In this document: positions 24,702-35,200 of the stretch, in pieces | Position numbering within the stretch: position 1 is the first letter of the stretch | Layout of the letters: each line of letters starts with the position of its first letter | From: Rhodoflexus caldus | GTDB taxonomy: Bacteria > Bacteroidota > Bacteroidia > Cytophagales > Thermoflexibacteraceae | Direction of reading: 5' to 3' | DNA length: 64,000 nucleotides | Assembly: GCF_021206925.1 (NCBI RefSeq) | Contig: NZ_JAJPRF010000005.1 | Coordinates: forward strand, 1 to 64,000 | Made by a program: the position numbers and the translations under genes | Notes under the pieces: model-generated | What the model was told of the DNA's origin: nothing | Database searches by the model: none | Seen by the model: only the letters and a program-made list of their open reading frames with translations

Positions 24702-26123
24702 TTACAACACGCTGTCGCGCAGCAGCGGCATACTCATACAGTGCGAACCGCCGCGGGCGCGGGACAGCTCGGCCGAAGGCAGCATAATCAGCGTATCGGT
24801 GATGGTTTCGGGCGACAGTGTGCCGCTTTCAAATTGTTGCAACAAATCGGCAGCCTTGATGATGCGGAAACCGTGCTTGGCAAAGGCCTCGGCGGTTTTG
24901 TCGTTGCGGTCGTAGCCAATAACAACCCCGTCTTTCAGTGCCAGCAGGTTGCAGGAGTCTGTCCACTGCTCGCGCAGGCTGTACGGAAACTCATAATCGC
25001 CCGAATAGATAAATTGCGTAGGCTCGGTGGCGTGCAAATCGTTGCGGCTGATGTCGTCCAGCAGGTCTTCCATGTTGTCAAACTCATGCGGGTGTGTGCT
25101 GTCTTTTACGTACTGCACGATTTTCAGCTTATTTTCATCGCCTTTTTTGTAAAATTTTTCCAATAAATCCTTTTCTTCCAGATTCCGCTTGGAAAATTTG
25201 CCGTACAGCACCCACATGTTGCGTTTCACCTGCGTGAAAACCGTATCAATGTGCATAAAATCGCGTTTGGCAGGTATGCGAATAACAGTAACTTTCTGCA
25301 ACACATTGCGACTGAACAGCGCCTGAATAATTTTATTGACAGCGTGTGCGCTTGTCCTCTCGCTGATACCGACCAGCAGATGGTTCGGGGCAACCATCAT
25401 AATATCGCCGCCTTCCAGCGTAACCTGACGATTTTCGCGCTCTATGCCGTCCAGCAGGAAAAATTGCTCATCATCAGGGATTTCAATAATGTTTTTGCGG
25501 ATGCTTTCAAATGCCGGATGGTAGTAAAACACATAGCGGGCAATGAACGACTCGCGGCGGCGGGCTTCTTTGGCCGGACGGTTCAGCAAAATATGGTTGT
25601 TAATGGTGATGCCGATATCGCGCGTGAAGATAAAATTAGGAACAGGCGCAAAAATCATTTTTTCGTTGGGCAACGCACCCGAAATAATGGTTTTTGCCAA
25701 CAATCGCGGCTCTAATTGCAGCAGTTCGTTTTGCAAAGCAAAAGAACATTGTTCTAACGCGGCAATAGATGCGACCAACTCGCGTCGGATATCTGCATCC
25801 GCCAGAATATCGCCCAGCAGGTATTCAATGTCCATCACCTTGTCGGAGGCGTGAAAATGCGGGTCGTCGGGTTTATAAAATGCACGATGTTTACGCGGGT
25901 CGTCAATTTCAGCCAACTTGCCGCGCACCTTTTCGGGGTCTAAAAAGTACAACAGCGTTTTCACATAGTAGTCATACTCATCGCGGCGCATGGTTTTCAG
26001 GTGAACGATGTCTTCAAAAAGCCAATCCTGTGCTTTTGAAGGAACGACCTTTCCCAAACCACTGTCGGGGCTGTGGATAATGAGTCGGCGCAGTGTGCCG
26101 ATTTCAGAGTTTACATGAATCAT
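24702..26123 (-). CDS. Arginine deiminase-family enzyme
   Basis: 473 residues, with the guanidino-group modifying fold. Catalytic motifs are all present: FTRD in FIFTRDIG, EGGD in VTLEGGDIMM, the histidine in DFMHIDTVFT, and the nucleophilic cysteine in GGSHCMSMPL near the C-terminus. It probably hydrolyses arginine to citrulline and ammonia, but a related amidino substrate is possible. No arcB, arcC or antiporter gene is nearby, so it is not a standard deiminase pathway cluster. It is divergent from glutamate dehydrogenase (92 bases between starts), which suggests shared nitrogen or amino-acid control. Confidence 0.88.
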   Translation of the reverse strand: MIHVNSEIGTLRRLIIHSPDSGLGKVVPSKAQDWLFEDIVHLKTMRRDEYDYYVKTLLYFLDPEKVRGKLAEIDDPRKHRAFYKPDDPHFHASDKVMDIEYLLGDILADADIRRELVASIAALEQCSFALQNELLQLEPRLLAKTIISGALPNEKMIFAPVPNFIFTRDIGITINNHILLNRPAKEARRRESFIARYVFYYHPAFESIRKNIIEIPDDEQFFLLDGIERENRQVTLEGGDIMMVAPNHLLVGISERTSAHAVNKIIQALFSRNVLQKVTVIRIPAKRDFMHIDTVFTQVKRNMWVLYGKFSKRNLEEKDLLEKFYKKGDENKLKIVQYVKDSTHPHEFDNMEDLLDDISRNDLHATEPTQFIYSGDYEFPYSLREQWTDSCNLLALKDGVVIGYDRNDKTAEAFAKHGFRIIKAADLLQQFESGTLSPETITDTLIMLPSAELSRARGGSHCMSMPLLRDSVL

Positions 26124-26151
26124 AAATCAAACATCTTCATTTCAGCGGCAA

Positions 26152-26184
26152 TTTGGCAAATCACAACTAATATTTCTACATTTG
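26152..26184 (+). promoter_or_regulatory. Promoter of glutamate dehydrogenase (Bacteroidota sigma type)
   Basis: TTTG (26152-26155), 21 bases, then TACATTTG (26177-26184): an exact match to the -33/-7 consensus TTTG...TAnnTTTG. The ATG is 31 bases further on. It is the best promoter in the window. Confidence 0.75.
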
Positions 26185-26215
26185 CCGCACCAATTCCAAT
26201 AAATCAACAGTTGTT

Positions 26216-27502
26216 ATGGCTAATCAATCGCAGTACATAGAGCCTGCACCGATTAAGGACAAAGAGAATCCGTTTGAATCCATGATGTCCCGCTTCAACG
26301 ATGCGGCCAACATTCTTGGGTTAGATGATGAAACGTATGAGGTTTTGAAACGTCCGCACCGTCAGGTAATTGTTTCATTGCCTGTAACGATGGACAACGG
26401 CAAAATAAAAGTTTTTGAAGGCTATCGCGTAATTCACTCCAATATCCTTGGCCCTGCCAAAGGCGGTATCCGCTACGATTTAGGGGTAAACTTAGACGAG
26501 GTAAAAGCCCTTGCCGCATGGATGACTTGGAAATGCGCCGTTGTGGATATTCCTTACGGCGGTGGTAAAGGCGGTATCATCTGCGACCCGCGCAGCATGT
26601 CGGCCGGCGAACTGGAACGCCTCACCCGTGCCTATACTTCTGCACTGGTAGATGTTTTCGGGCCTGATAAAGACATCCCTGCACCGGACATGGGCACAGG
26701 CCAGCGCGAAATGGCTTGGTTAATGGACGAATACTCTAAGGCACAAGGCAAAACCGAACCTGCCGTGGTAACAGGCAAACCCTTGGTTTTGGGCGGTTCG
26801 TTGGGACGCACCGAAGCTACGGGACGCGGCGTAATGGTAACAGCACTTGCTGCCATGGAAAAACTGAAACTGAACCCTGCCAAATCTACCTGTGCCGTGC
26901 AAGGCTTCGGTAACGTAGGCTCACACGCCGCCATTCTGATGGAAGAGCGCGGCTCAAAAATCTGTGGCATCAGCGACCACACAGCCGCTTACTGGAACGA
27001 CAAAGGCATTGATATTCAAAAAGCCATTGAGTATAAAAACAAAAACAACGGCATCCTGCAAGGCTTTGACGGCGGCGACCTGATTACCAACGCCGAGTTG
27101 TTGGAAGCAAAAGTGGATGTACTGATTCCCGCCGCCAAGGAAGACGTTATCACACAGGAAAACGCGGCAAAAATCCGCGCAAAACTGATTGTAGAAGGCG
27201 CTAACGGCCCAACTTCTGCCAAAGCAGACAGCACCTTATACAACAACGATGTTTCCGTTGTGCCCGATATTTTGGCAAATGCCGGCGGTGTAACGGTTTC
27301 TTACTTTGAATGGGTACAAAACCGCATCGGTTACAAGTGGCCGCTTGACCGCATCAACCGCCGTACTGACCGTGCCATGAAAGACGCTTTTGAGCGCGTT
27401 TACAAAACCGCACAGAAGCACAATATTTCACTGCGTTTGGCAGCTTACGTGGTGGCTATTGCCAAAGTAGCCGAAACTTACAAATACCGCGGCGGTTATT
27501 AA
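26216..27502 (+). CDS. gdhA: Glutamate dehydrogenase (Glu/Leu/Phe/Val dehydrogenase family)
   Basis: 428 residues. Catalyses reversible deamination of glutamate to 2-oxoglutarate and ammonia. Substrate-site blocks: GPAKGGIRY, the catalytic lysine region DIPYGGGKGGI, and PAPDMGTGQREMAW. The Rossmann part has VQGFGNVGSHAA, and ICGISD at the end of the second strand, where an acid suggests a preference for NAD over NADP. Length and order match the hexameric 420-430 residue form. Monocistronic, with a consensus promoter and a strong terminator. Confidence 0.95.
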   Translation: MANQSQYIEPAPIKDKENPFESMMSRFNDAANILGLDDETYEVLKRPHRQVIVSLPVTMDNGKIKVFEGYRVIHSNILGPAKGGIRYDLGVNLDEVKALAAWMTWKCAVVDIPYGGGKGGIICDPRSMSAGELERLTRAYTSALVDVFGPDKDIPAPDMGTGQREMAWLMDEYSKAQGKTEPAVVTGKPLVLGGSLGRTEATGRGVMVTALAAMEKLKLNPAKSTCAVQGFGNVGSHAAILMEERGSKICGISDHTAAYWNDKGIDIQKAIEYKNKNNGILQGFDGGDLITNAELLEAKVDVLIPAAKEDVITQENAAKIRAKLIVEGANGPTSAKADSTLYNNDVSVVPDILANAGGVTVSYFEWVQNRIGYKWPLDRINRRTDRAMKDAFERVYKTAQKHNISLRLAAYVVAIAKVAETYKYRGGY

Positions 27503-27542
27503 GATGCTATGCAATAGTGGCACAGCCTTTTGCAGGCTGGCT

Positions 27543-27580
27543 AAAAAACCCTAAAAGCCTGAAAACTTTTAGGGTTTTTT
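27543..27580 (+). terminator. Terminator after glutamate dehydrogenase
   Basis: AAAAAACCCTAAAAG (27543-27557) and CTTTTAGGGTTTTTT (27566-27580): 15 perfect pairs, 8-base loop, ending in the T-run. Confidence 0.92.
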
Positions 27581-27620
27581 CCGTTAATCAGCATATGCTC
27601 AACCCTTGTTGCCCAAAGCA

Positions 27621-28298
27621 TTGAAAAAAATATTGCTCATAGAAGACGACTTTACGCTCAGCAGAAACATCAAGGATGCCCTTACCGATGCCGAATGGCA
27701 GGTAGAGGTAGCCTATCAGGGGGCTATTGCCGAAAAACTGCTGCAAAGGGAAATTTACGACTGTATCATATTAGACATCAACCTGCCCGATAAAAACGGC
27801 TACGACATCTGCCGAAATTTTCGGCGTTACAACCAGTCCACCCCCGTGCTGATGCTGACAGCCTTCGGCGAATTGGAAGACAAAGTGCAGGGCTTTGAAT
27901 GCGGCGCCGATGACTACTTAACTAAACCGTTTTACATCCGGGAACTGCTCTTGCGGATACAATCGCTGTTGAAACGCAGTGAAAAAACACCGGCGTTTGC
28001 CAAAATACTGGCATCAGGCGATATTTTGATTGACCTTGCGGCAAAAACCGTGAGCAGGCAAGGCACAAGCATAGAGCTCACCCCCCGCGAATTTCAAATA
28101 TTGGTTAAATTGGCTGAAAATCAGGGCGAAATCATCTCCAAAAAAGAACTCATTGAGGCAATTTGGGGGCACGCCGTAGATGTAAACACCAACACGGTGG
28201 AAGTCTATATCAACTTTTTGCGAAATAAAATTGACAAACCCTTTGGCAAAAACTCCATCCGCACCAAACCCGGCTACGGCTACTATTTAAGTAATTAA
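27621..28298 (+). CDS. OmpR/PhoB-type response regulator
   Basis: About 225 residues. Receiver domain (1-115) with EDD near the start, the phospho-acceptor in CIILDINLPDKNG, T in LMLTAFG and K in LTKPF. Winged-helix domain (about 130-225) with LTPREFQILVKLAENQGEI and NTVEVYINFLRNKID, ending TKPGYGYYLSN. No in-frame ATG exists after the stop at 27585; TTG at 27621 gives the typical N-terminus KKILLIEDD, so I take TTG as the start (27606 and 27609 are also TTG). It is the regulator of the following kinase and metal-efflux genes by position. Confidence 0.92.
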   Translation: MKKILLIEDDFTLSRNIKDALTDAEWQVEVAYQGAIAEKLLQREIYDCIILDINLPDKNGYDICRNFRRYNQSTPVLMLTAFGELEDKVQGFECGADDYLTKPFYIRELLLRIQSLLKRSEKTPAFAKILASGDILIDLAAKTVSRQGTSIELTPREFQILVKLAENQGEIISKKELIEAIWGHAVDVNTNTVEVYINFLRNKIDKPFGKNSIRTKPGYGYYLSN

Positions 28299-28324
28299 TG
28301 TGTCAAATTAACACATTCCTTTTT
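28297..28324 (+). terminator. Hairpin between regulator and kinase genes
   Basis: AATGTGT (28297-28303) and ACACATT (28311-28317), 7 perfect pairs with a 7-base loop, followed by CCTTTTT. It starts inside the regulator's stop codon and could lower read-through into the kinase gene. It overlaps the family A repeat remnant. Confidence 0.45.
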
Positions 28325-28342
28325 ACCGCAGAGTTCGCAAAG
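28304..28342. repeat. Dispersed repeat family A, inverted partial copy
   Basis: This segment matches the reverse complement of about 60850-60885: AATTAAC, then TTC plus a T-run, then ACCGCAGAG and CGCAAAG in the same order and spacing. The rest of the gap (to 28429) is AT-rich and diverged. Confidence 0.55.
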
Positions 28343-28429
28343 AAAATAATCGTCAGAAGAACGCCTAGCGCGCTTGGCATAATGCTTAGCAGTAAAAGAT
28401 TTAAAAGCGCGTTTTAAATTAGACATGCA

Positions 28430-29794
28430 ATGAACATCCGCAATAAAATACAGTTGTATGTTTCTTCTTCCGTTACCTTGCTTGCCGGGGCAGTGCTGTT
28501 TTTTATCTATCAACTTTTTGCCAACTATCGCGAAGAAGAGTTTCAGCAGCGACAAAAGGAACGAATAACCACTACCTTGCGCTTTATCACCGAAATAGAA
28601 AAAGCCGACAACGAACTTATTGAAACATTAGACCAACTCACCATTCACCAATTGTACGACGAAAAGTTGCTGATTTTCAACAAGAACAAAGAACTGATTT
28701 ACACCAGCATTGACGATACGCCGATTCCGTACCCGGAAAGAATCTTGCAGCAGCTCTCCGCCGAGCAAACATGGGTAGAACAAAAAGACGGCAAATACGA
28801 TGTCATCGGCATCTACATTGAAAAAGACAAAAAAGCCTATTACGGCATCAGCAAAGCCTACGACCGATTCGGTTATTCAAAGCTCAACTACCTGCGCAAT
28901 GTGCTGATAAGTGCTTTTTTTGTCATTATTGCCGTTCTGTTGGCAACAACCTATTGGATTGCCCGCAGCATTACGCGCCCGCTGACTGCCATTACCCAAC
29001 AGGTCGCCGCTTATTCCATTGGTCAGTCGGCGCCGGAACAATCTGCACTGCCGGGAAACGACGAAATCGCCATTTTAGCAAATAAGTTTGCACTTTTGAT
29101 GCAGCGCACCAATGAGGCTTTTTTGTTTCAAAAGCACTTCATCCACCACCTTTCACACGAATTAAAAACGCCCATCAGCATTTTGGTTTCCAATTTTGAG
29201 CGGATGGAAAAAGAAACCTCCCCTGAAATGCTGCGCGCCATGCTGCAAGAGCAAAAGGAAAACACGAAGGTTTTGAGTGAAATCATAGATGCGTTGCTGG
29301 CTATCTCCAAGTCCGAAGCGGGGGGCAGTTTGCCTTCGGTAGAAACTTTGCGCATTGATGAGTTGCTTTTTGATGTTGCAGAAGAGGTCAAAGCCCTGTT
29401 TTCAAAGTTTTTGATGGCTGTAAACTATGCCCCCGACAGCGAAAACGTTTTGTCCGTTCGGGGAAGCAAGCGATTGTTGAGCATCGTTTTTCGCAACCTG
29501 CTCTACAACGCGGCACAGTACAGCCCCGAACAACAAGTAGGTGTAGAAATTGCCGCCGCCGACAGCAACCGCATTTCCCTCACCTTTCGGAATCAGGGGG
29601 CTGTCATTGCCGAAGGCGAGCAGCCTTTTTTGTTTCGGCATTTTTTCAGAGGTGCTAACAGTCGCGGCAAGCGCGGCTTGGGCTTGGGTTTGGTATTGGC
29701 ACATAAAATCATCACCCTGCACGGCGGCACTATCAGCTATCGGATAGATGAGGCAGGCATGAACACGTTTCAGGTTTTGCTGCCTTTAAGCTAA
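28430..29794 (+). CDS. Sensor histidine kinase of the metal-efflux locus
   Basis: 454 residues. First membrane segment at about 10-32, a periplasmic domain of about 125 residues, second segment at about 162-184, HAMP (ARSITRPLTAITQQV), HisKA with the phospho-acceptor in LSHELKTPI near 242, and HATPase_c with the N-box RNLLYNAAQYS and G-box GLGLGLVLAH. The G1 box reads FRNQG where DNG is usual, so ATP binding may be atypical. The periplasmic domain is acidic-aromatic with no obvious metal-ligand cluster. It follows its regulator by 131 bases and precedes the tripartite pump, so it likely senses the exported ion. Confidence 0.92.
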   Translation: MNIRNKIQLYVSSSVTLLAGAVLFFIYQLFANYREEEFQQRQKERITTTLRFITEIEKADNELIETLDQLTIHQLYDEKLLIFNKNKELIYTSIDDTPIPYPERILQQLSAEQTWVEQKDGKYDVIGIYIEKDKKAYYGISKAYDRFGYSKLNYLRNVLISAFFVIIAVLLATTYWIARSITRPLTAITQQVAAYSIGQSAPEQSALPGNDEIAILANKFALLMQRTNEAFLFQKHFIHHLSHELKTPISILVSNFERMEKETSPEMLRAMLQEQKENTKVLSEIIDALLAISKSEAGGSLPSVETLRIDELLFDVAEEVKALFSKFLMAVNYAPDSENVLSVRGSKRLLSIVFRNLLYNAAQYSPEQQVGVEIAAADSNRISLTFRNQGAVIAEGEQPFLFRHFFRGANSRGKRGLGLGLVLAHKIITLHGGTISYRIDEAGMNTFQVLLPLS

Positions 29795-29846
29795 ACTTTA
29801 ACGGCTTTAAGGCATTTTTAAGGTTTTTTGGATGTGCTTTGTAGGC

Positions 29847-31106
29847 ATGAAGCACATCGGAAAAATCATTTTTTTGCTTGCGGTCGGCGGCTTGTCGGTT
29901 CGCTGTGCCTATGCCGCAGATACGCTTCGGGTCAGCCTCCGACAGGCTGACAGCATCTTTCAGGTGCGCAGCTATTACCTGTTGGCAGCCGCGCTCAATG
30001 TGGAAGCGCAACGGGCGCAGGTGTTGCAGGCAAGCCTTTACCCCAATCCCGTGTTTACGGCAGACCTCAACGCCTTTAACCCCGAACGCCGCCGATGGGC
30101 AGACATAGGTTCGGAAGGGCAAAAAGCCTTTCAGATAGAACAACTCATTTTGTTGGGCGGCAAGAAAAAAGCCGAAATACAACTGGCACGCACCAACGCC
30201 CTGATTGCCGAAACTGAACTGCAACGGCTAAGCCGCGAACTGAAATTTCGGCTGCATACCCAACTGTTTGCTTCCGGGCAACAGCGGATACTCCTTGCCA
30301 AATACAACAGCCAAATGGCACTGCTGGATACCCTGCTGAACACCTACGGCGAACAGGCAGCCAAAGGCAACATCCCGCTCAAAGAGGTAGTGCGCCTCAA
30401 AAGTGCTTATTTGAAGTTGGGCAACGACCGTGCAGCCCTCTATCAGGATTTTTACGAAACGCAAGCGCAATTGCAAACCCTGCTGCAAACCGATAAAATC
30501 ATTCGGTTTGAGTTTGCCGAAAGCGAAATTACGGGCTACATCAAAGATGTTGCCTTGAGCCAACTCCAACAGGAAGCACTCAACTCACGCCCCGATTGGC
30601 TGATGATGCAACAACAAAAAACGTTTGCCGAACAATACTTGGCGTATCAGCAAAAATTAGCCGTTCCGAATGTCAATTTATTTGCCAACTACGACCAGCG
30701 CGGCGGTGCTTTTAACGACCAGCTCAACGTAGGGCTGAACATAGAGCTTCCCCTGTTCAACCGCAATCAGGGCAATATTCGCAGTGCCCGCTACAAGTTG
30801 CAGGAAACCGAACAGTTGGTAAAAGCCTTTGAAAATGAGATGATGAGTCGCCTGCGTACCGCCTACGACAGCTATCGGCAAACCATATCGGAATACAACA
30901 GGGCTTCGCGCCTCTACAACGCCGACTTTGAAATCATCCTGCAAGGCATGACCGATAACTTCCGCAAGCGGAACGTATCCATTATTGAGTTCATTGATTT
31001 TTTTGAGTCGTACAACGATGCGCTTTCCGAACTGATGCGCACCAAAATCCAATTAGTAACCTCTGCCGAACAACTCAATCTTCTTACCGGAAAAGACATT
31101 TATTGA
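29847..31106 (+). CDS. TolC/CzcC-type outer-membrane efflux protein
   Basis: About 419 residues from ATG 29847 (an ATG five codons earlier is possible). Signal peptide ends CAYAAD. Two TolC repeats are visible as long amphipathic helices: VEAQRAQVLQASLYPNPVF with the typical YPNP turn, and the second half with LPLFNRNQGNI, a hallmark of OMF proteins, near 310. It forms the outer-membrane exit channel for the HlyD-like and RND proteins that follow at 1 and 34 bases. Confidence 0.92.
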   Translation: MKHIGKIIFLLAVGGLSVRCAYAADTLRVSLRQADSIFQVRSYYLLAAALNVEAQRAQVLQASLYPNPVFTADLNAFNPERRRWADIGSEGQKAFQIEQLILLGGKKKAEIQLARTNALIAETELQRLSRELKFRLHTQLFASGQQRILLAKYNSQMALLDTLLNTYGEQAAKGNIPLKEVVRLKSAYLKLGNDRAALYQDFYETQAQLQTLLQTDKIIRFEFAESEITGYIKDVALSQLQQEALNSRPDWLMMQQQKTFAEQYLAYQQKLAVPNVNLFANYDQRGGAFNDQLNVGLNIELPLFNRNQGNIRSARYKLQETEQLVKAFENEMMSRLRTAYDSYRQTISEYNRASRLYNADFEIILQGMTDNFRKRNVSIIEFIDFFESYNDALSELMRTKIQLVTSAEQLNLLTGKDIY

Positions 31107-31107
31107 T

Positions 31108-32199
31108 ATGCAACGTCCTTTTGTTGTCTCTGCCCTTAGCCTGCTGCTCATGGTAGCAGCGGGTTGCACCACACACAATCCGCCTGCTGAACCGGAACAA
31201 ATCGCTTTTTCAATGAGCGATACGATGCTCAAAAAAGTAACTTTTCACCAAGCCGACAGCAGCGAAGTAAAAAACGAAATGCGCTTTTTCGGCAAAATAG
31301 CTGCCGACAACAACAAACTTGCACAAGTTTACCCGATTGTGAGCGGCGTGGTGAAATCCATTGCCGTAGAATTGGGCGACTACGTACAGCAAGGGCAGGT
31401 GCTGGCAAGCATAGAAAGCGGCGAAGTTGCCGAATTTCAGAAAGAAATGCTCAATGCGCTTAGCGAAGTTGCCATTGCCGAAAAAAATCTGGCGGTTGCC
31501 CGCGACCTGTTTGCAGGCAAATTGAATTCGGAAAAAGACATAGCCGTTGCCGAAAAAGAATTGGAAAAAGCCAAAGCCGAACTTACGCGAATTACGGAAG
31601 TCTATAAAATTTACAGCCTCAAAAACGGCTCTATCTACAACATCACCGCACCCATCAGCGGATTTATTGTGAGCAAAAAAATCAACCAAAACGAACAAAT
31701 CCGTTCCGATATTTCCGAACCGCTGTTTTCCATTGCCGAAATTAACGAAGTGTGGGCACTTGCCAACATCACCGAAAGCGACATTGCCAAAGTGCAGGTA
31801 GGCTACGAAGCTGACGTGAGAACGCTTGCTTTCCCCGACTCTGTCTATCGCGGCAAAATTGACAAGATTTTCAACGCGATAGACCCCGAAACAAAATCTA
31901 TGAAAGTGCGGGTGCGCATCCCGAACAAAAATTTGATGCTCAAACCCGAAATGAACTGCACCGTATCGGTTCGCTTTTCGGAAAAGAAAAAAATGATTAG
32001 CGTGCCTTCCGCCGCGGTCATCTTTGATAAAAACAAGTATTGGGTGATGGTATTTAAAGACCGCCACAACATAGAAACGCGCCAAGTAGAGCCATACAGG
32101 CAACTGCCCGATGTTACCTACCTTTCGGCAGGACTGAATGCAGGCGAAAACGTGATTGTTAAAAACGCGCTGCTGGTTTACGATGCCCTTAACGACTAA
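31108..32199 (+). CDS. Periplasmic adaptor (HlyD/CzcB family) lipoprotein
   Basis: 363 residues with a lipobox (LLMVAAGC), so it is anchored on the periplasmic side. Barrel-sandwich half-motifs VVKSIAVELGDYVQQGQVLA and YNITAPISGFIVSKKINQNE flank a helical hairpin (about 105-165) rich in K/E/A. A beta-barrel domain follows (VWALANITESDIAKVQVGYEA). It starts one base after the TolC-like stop. No His-rich N-terminus as in some CzcB or SilB proteins, so the ion is not evident. Confidence 0.92.
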   Translation: MQRPFVVSALSLLLMVAAGCTTHNPPAEPEQIAFSMSDTMLKKVTFHQADSSEVKNEMRFFGKIAADNNKLAQVYPIVSGVVKSIAVELGDYVQQGQVLASIESGEVAEFQKEMLNALSEVAIAEKNLAVARDLFAGKLNSEKDIAVAEKELEKAKAELTRITEVYKIYSLKNGSIYNITAPISGFIVSKKINQNEQIRSDISEPLFSIAEINEVWALANITESDIAKVQVGYEADVRTLAFPDSVYRGKIDKIFNAIDPETKSMKVRVRIPNKNLMLKPEMNCTVSVRFSEKKKMISVPSAAVIFDKNKYWVMVFKDRHNIETRQVEPYRQLPDVTYLSAGLNAGENVIVKNALLVYDALND

Positions 32200-32232
32200 A
32201 CCAAGCTCTTTATCCGTTTCCCGATAACAACC

Positions 32233-35200
32233 ATGAACGCACTTATCAAAAATATCATCAGCTTTTCGCTAAAAAATCGGCTGTTTACTTTTCTGTGGGT
32301 AGTGCTGCTGCTGATTGCAGGCATTGTCAGCTTCATCCGAATACCCATAGAGGCATTCCCCGACGTTACCAATACGCAAATCATCATTGTAACCGAATGG
32401 CGCGGGCGCAGTGCAGAAGAAGTTGAACGCTTTGTTACCACGCCCATTGAAATTGCTTTGAACAGCGTGCAGCGTAAAACCAGCGTGCGCAGCATTACCA
32501 TGTTCGGTTTAAGCGTTATCAAAGTCATTTTTGATGACGATGTGGAAGATTTTTTTGCCCGCCAACAGGTAAACAACCAACTGTTCAATGTGCAACTGCC
32601 CGACGGCGTAGAGCCGGAAGTACAACCGCCTTACGGACCTACGGGTGAAATTTTCCGCTACATTCTCCAAAGCCCGCAGCGCGACTCCCGCGAACTGCTC
32701 ACGCTGCAAAACTGGACGATAGACCGCGAACTGCGCAGTGTACCGGGCGTAGCCGACGTGGTGGCATTCGGCGGGCAGGAAAAAATTTACGAAATCACCA
32801 TTGACCCCGTCAAACTACAACGCTACAACCTTACCCCGCTGGAACTTTACGAAGCCGTCAGCAAAGCCAACCTCAACGTAGGCGGCGATGTGATTGAAAA
32901 AAACGGGCAAGCCTATGTGGTTCGCGGCATTGGGCTTTTAGACAGCCGCCGCGATATTGAAAACACCATTGTAGATATTTTTAACGATAACCCGCTGCTG
33001 GTAAAAGACGTGGCAACCGTGCAGGAAACAAGCGCACCGCGCGTGGGGCAAGCGGGCTTCAACGACCAAGACGACATTGTGGAAGGCATTGTGGTAATGC
33101 GAAAAGGCGAAAACCCAAGCGCAGTATTGGAACGGGTCAAGGCAAAAATTGAGGAACTCAACACCCAAATTTTGCCCTCCGATGTCAAAATGGTAACTTT
33201 TTATGACCGCGACAACCTGATGCAATACTGCACCGCAACGGTTATGCACAATTTGGTGGAAGGCATTGTGCTGGTTACGGTCATTGTGTTTTTGTTCATG
33301 GCAGACTGGCGCACCACCGTTATTGTTGCCGTTGTCATTCCGCTGTCGCTTTTGTTTGCATTTTTTATGCTCCAACTCAAAGGCATGAGCGCCAACCTGA
33401 TTTCGCTGGGTGCTATTGACTTTGGCATTATCATAGACGGGGCGGTGGTGATGGTGGAAGGCATTTTCGTTGCCCTTGACCACAAAGCCCATCAGGTAGG
33501 GATGCAGCGGTTCAATCGCCTTGCCAAGTTGGGGCTGATTAAAAATACGGGCATCCAAATGGGCAAAGCCATTTTCTTCTCTAAACTGATTATTATTTCG
33601 GCATTGCTGCCCATTTTTTCGTTTGAAAAAGTAGAAGGCAAAATGTTTTCGCCGCTTGCATGGACTTTGGGATTTGCCCTGCTGGGCGCGCTCATCTTTA
33701 CGCTGACCTTAGTACCCGTGCTTGCCTCACTGCTCTTAAAGCAAAACGTACAGGAAAAAGAGTACTTTTTTACCCGATGGATAAACCGCTCCGTTGAGCG
33801 TGCTTTTCGGTTCACGTTTGGCAACAAAACCCTTACGCTTGGCTTGGCAGCCGTCAGTTTTTCGCTCACCATGCTTTCCACGCGTTGGTTAGGTACAGAG
33901 TTTTTGCCGCAACTCAACGAAGGTGCACTTTGGGTAACCGCCGAACTGCCCATGAGCATGTCTTTAACCGAAAGTGTGGCACTCACCAACGAACTGCGCC
34001 AAAAATTGCGCACCTTCCCCGAAGTAAAAGACGTTTTGTCGCAAACAGGGCGCAGCAACGACGGCACCGACCCCAACGGCTTTTATTTTGTTCAGTTTCA
34101 GGTTGATTTGATACCCAAAGACCGTTGGCGCAAAGGCATCACCACCGACGACATTATCGCCGAAATGGATGCCGAACTGTCGCACTATCAGGGCATTCTC
34201 TACAACTACTCCCAACCGATTATAGACAACGTGGCAGAAGCCGCCGCGGGCATTAAAGCTGCCAATGCCATCAAAATCTATGGCAACAGCTTAGAGCAGT
34301 TAGACGAACTGGCTAATTTGGTGATGGATAAAATCAAAGACATACCGGGCATTAAAGATGTCGGCATTTTGCGCAACATCGGGCAGCCCGAAATGAGCGT
34401 CATACTTGATGAGGAAAAAATGGCGATGTACGGCGTTACCAAAGCCGATGCGCAAACCGTGATTGAAATGGCAGTCGGGGGTAAAACCGCCACCGTCAAA
34501 TACGAAGGCGAACGCAAATTTGACATTCGCATCCGCTACCGAAAAGATTTCCGCAACAACGAAAACGACATTATGATGCTCATGATTCCCACCATCACGG
34601 GCAACAAAATACCCTTGAAGGAAATAGCAAGCATCAAACAGGTTACGGGTCCTGCATTCATTTACCGGGACAATACCAAACGTTTCATCGGCGTTAAGTT
34701 CTCCGTCCGCGAACGCGACTTAGGCAGTACCATTGCCGAAGCACAAGAGAAAGTAAAAGAAATAGAACTGCCCGAAGGCTATCGCATCAGTTGGACGGGT
34801 GAGTTTGAAAATCAGGTGCGGGCTACCCACCGCTTGGGGCAGGTTACGCCTATCAGCCTGTTGCTGATTTTCCTGCTGCTGTTCGTTATGTTCGGCAATG
34901 TGCGCGATGCCGCTTTTGTGCTGATTAACGTGCCTTTTGCCCTCATCGGCGGCATTTTGGCGCTGCACCTGACGGGCATCAACTTCGGAATTTCCGCAGG
35001 GGTCGGCTTTATTGCCCTTTTCGGTATTTGCGTGCAAAACGGCGTTATCTTGATTTCCGAATTTCAAAAGCAACACAAAGTTTTGAAAAATGCCGCAGAG
35101 GCAATTTTGCAATCGGTCAAAGTCAGAACGCGCCCCGTTGTGATGACGGCACTCATGGCAGCCATCGGGCTCTTGCCTGCCGCTACCAGCACGGGCATCG

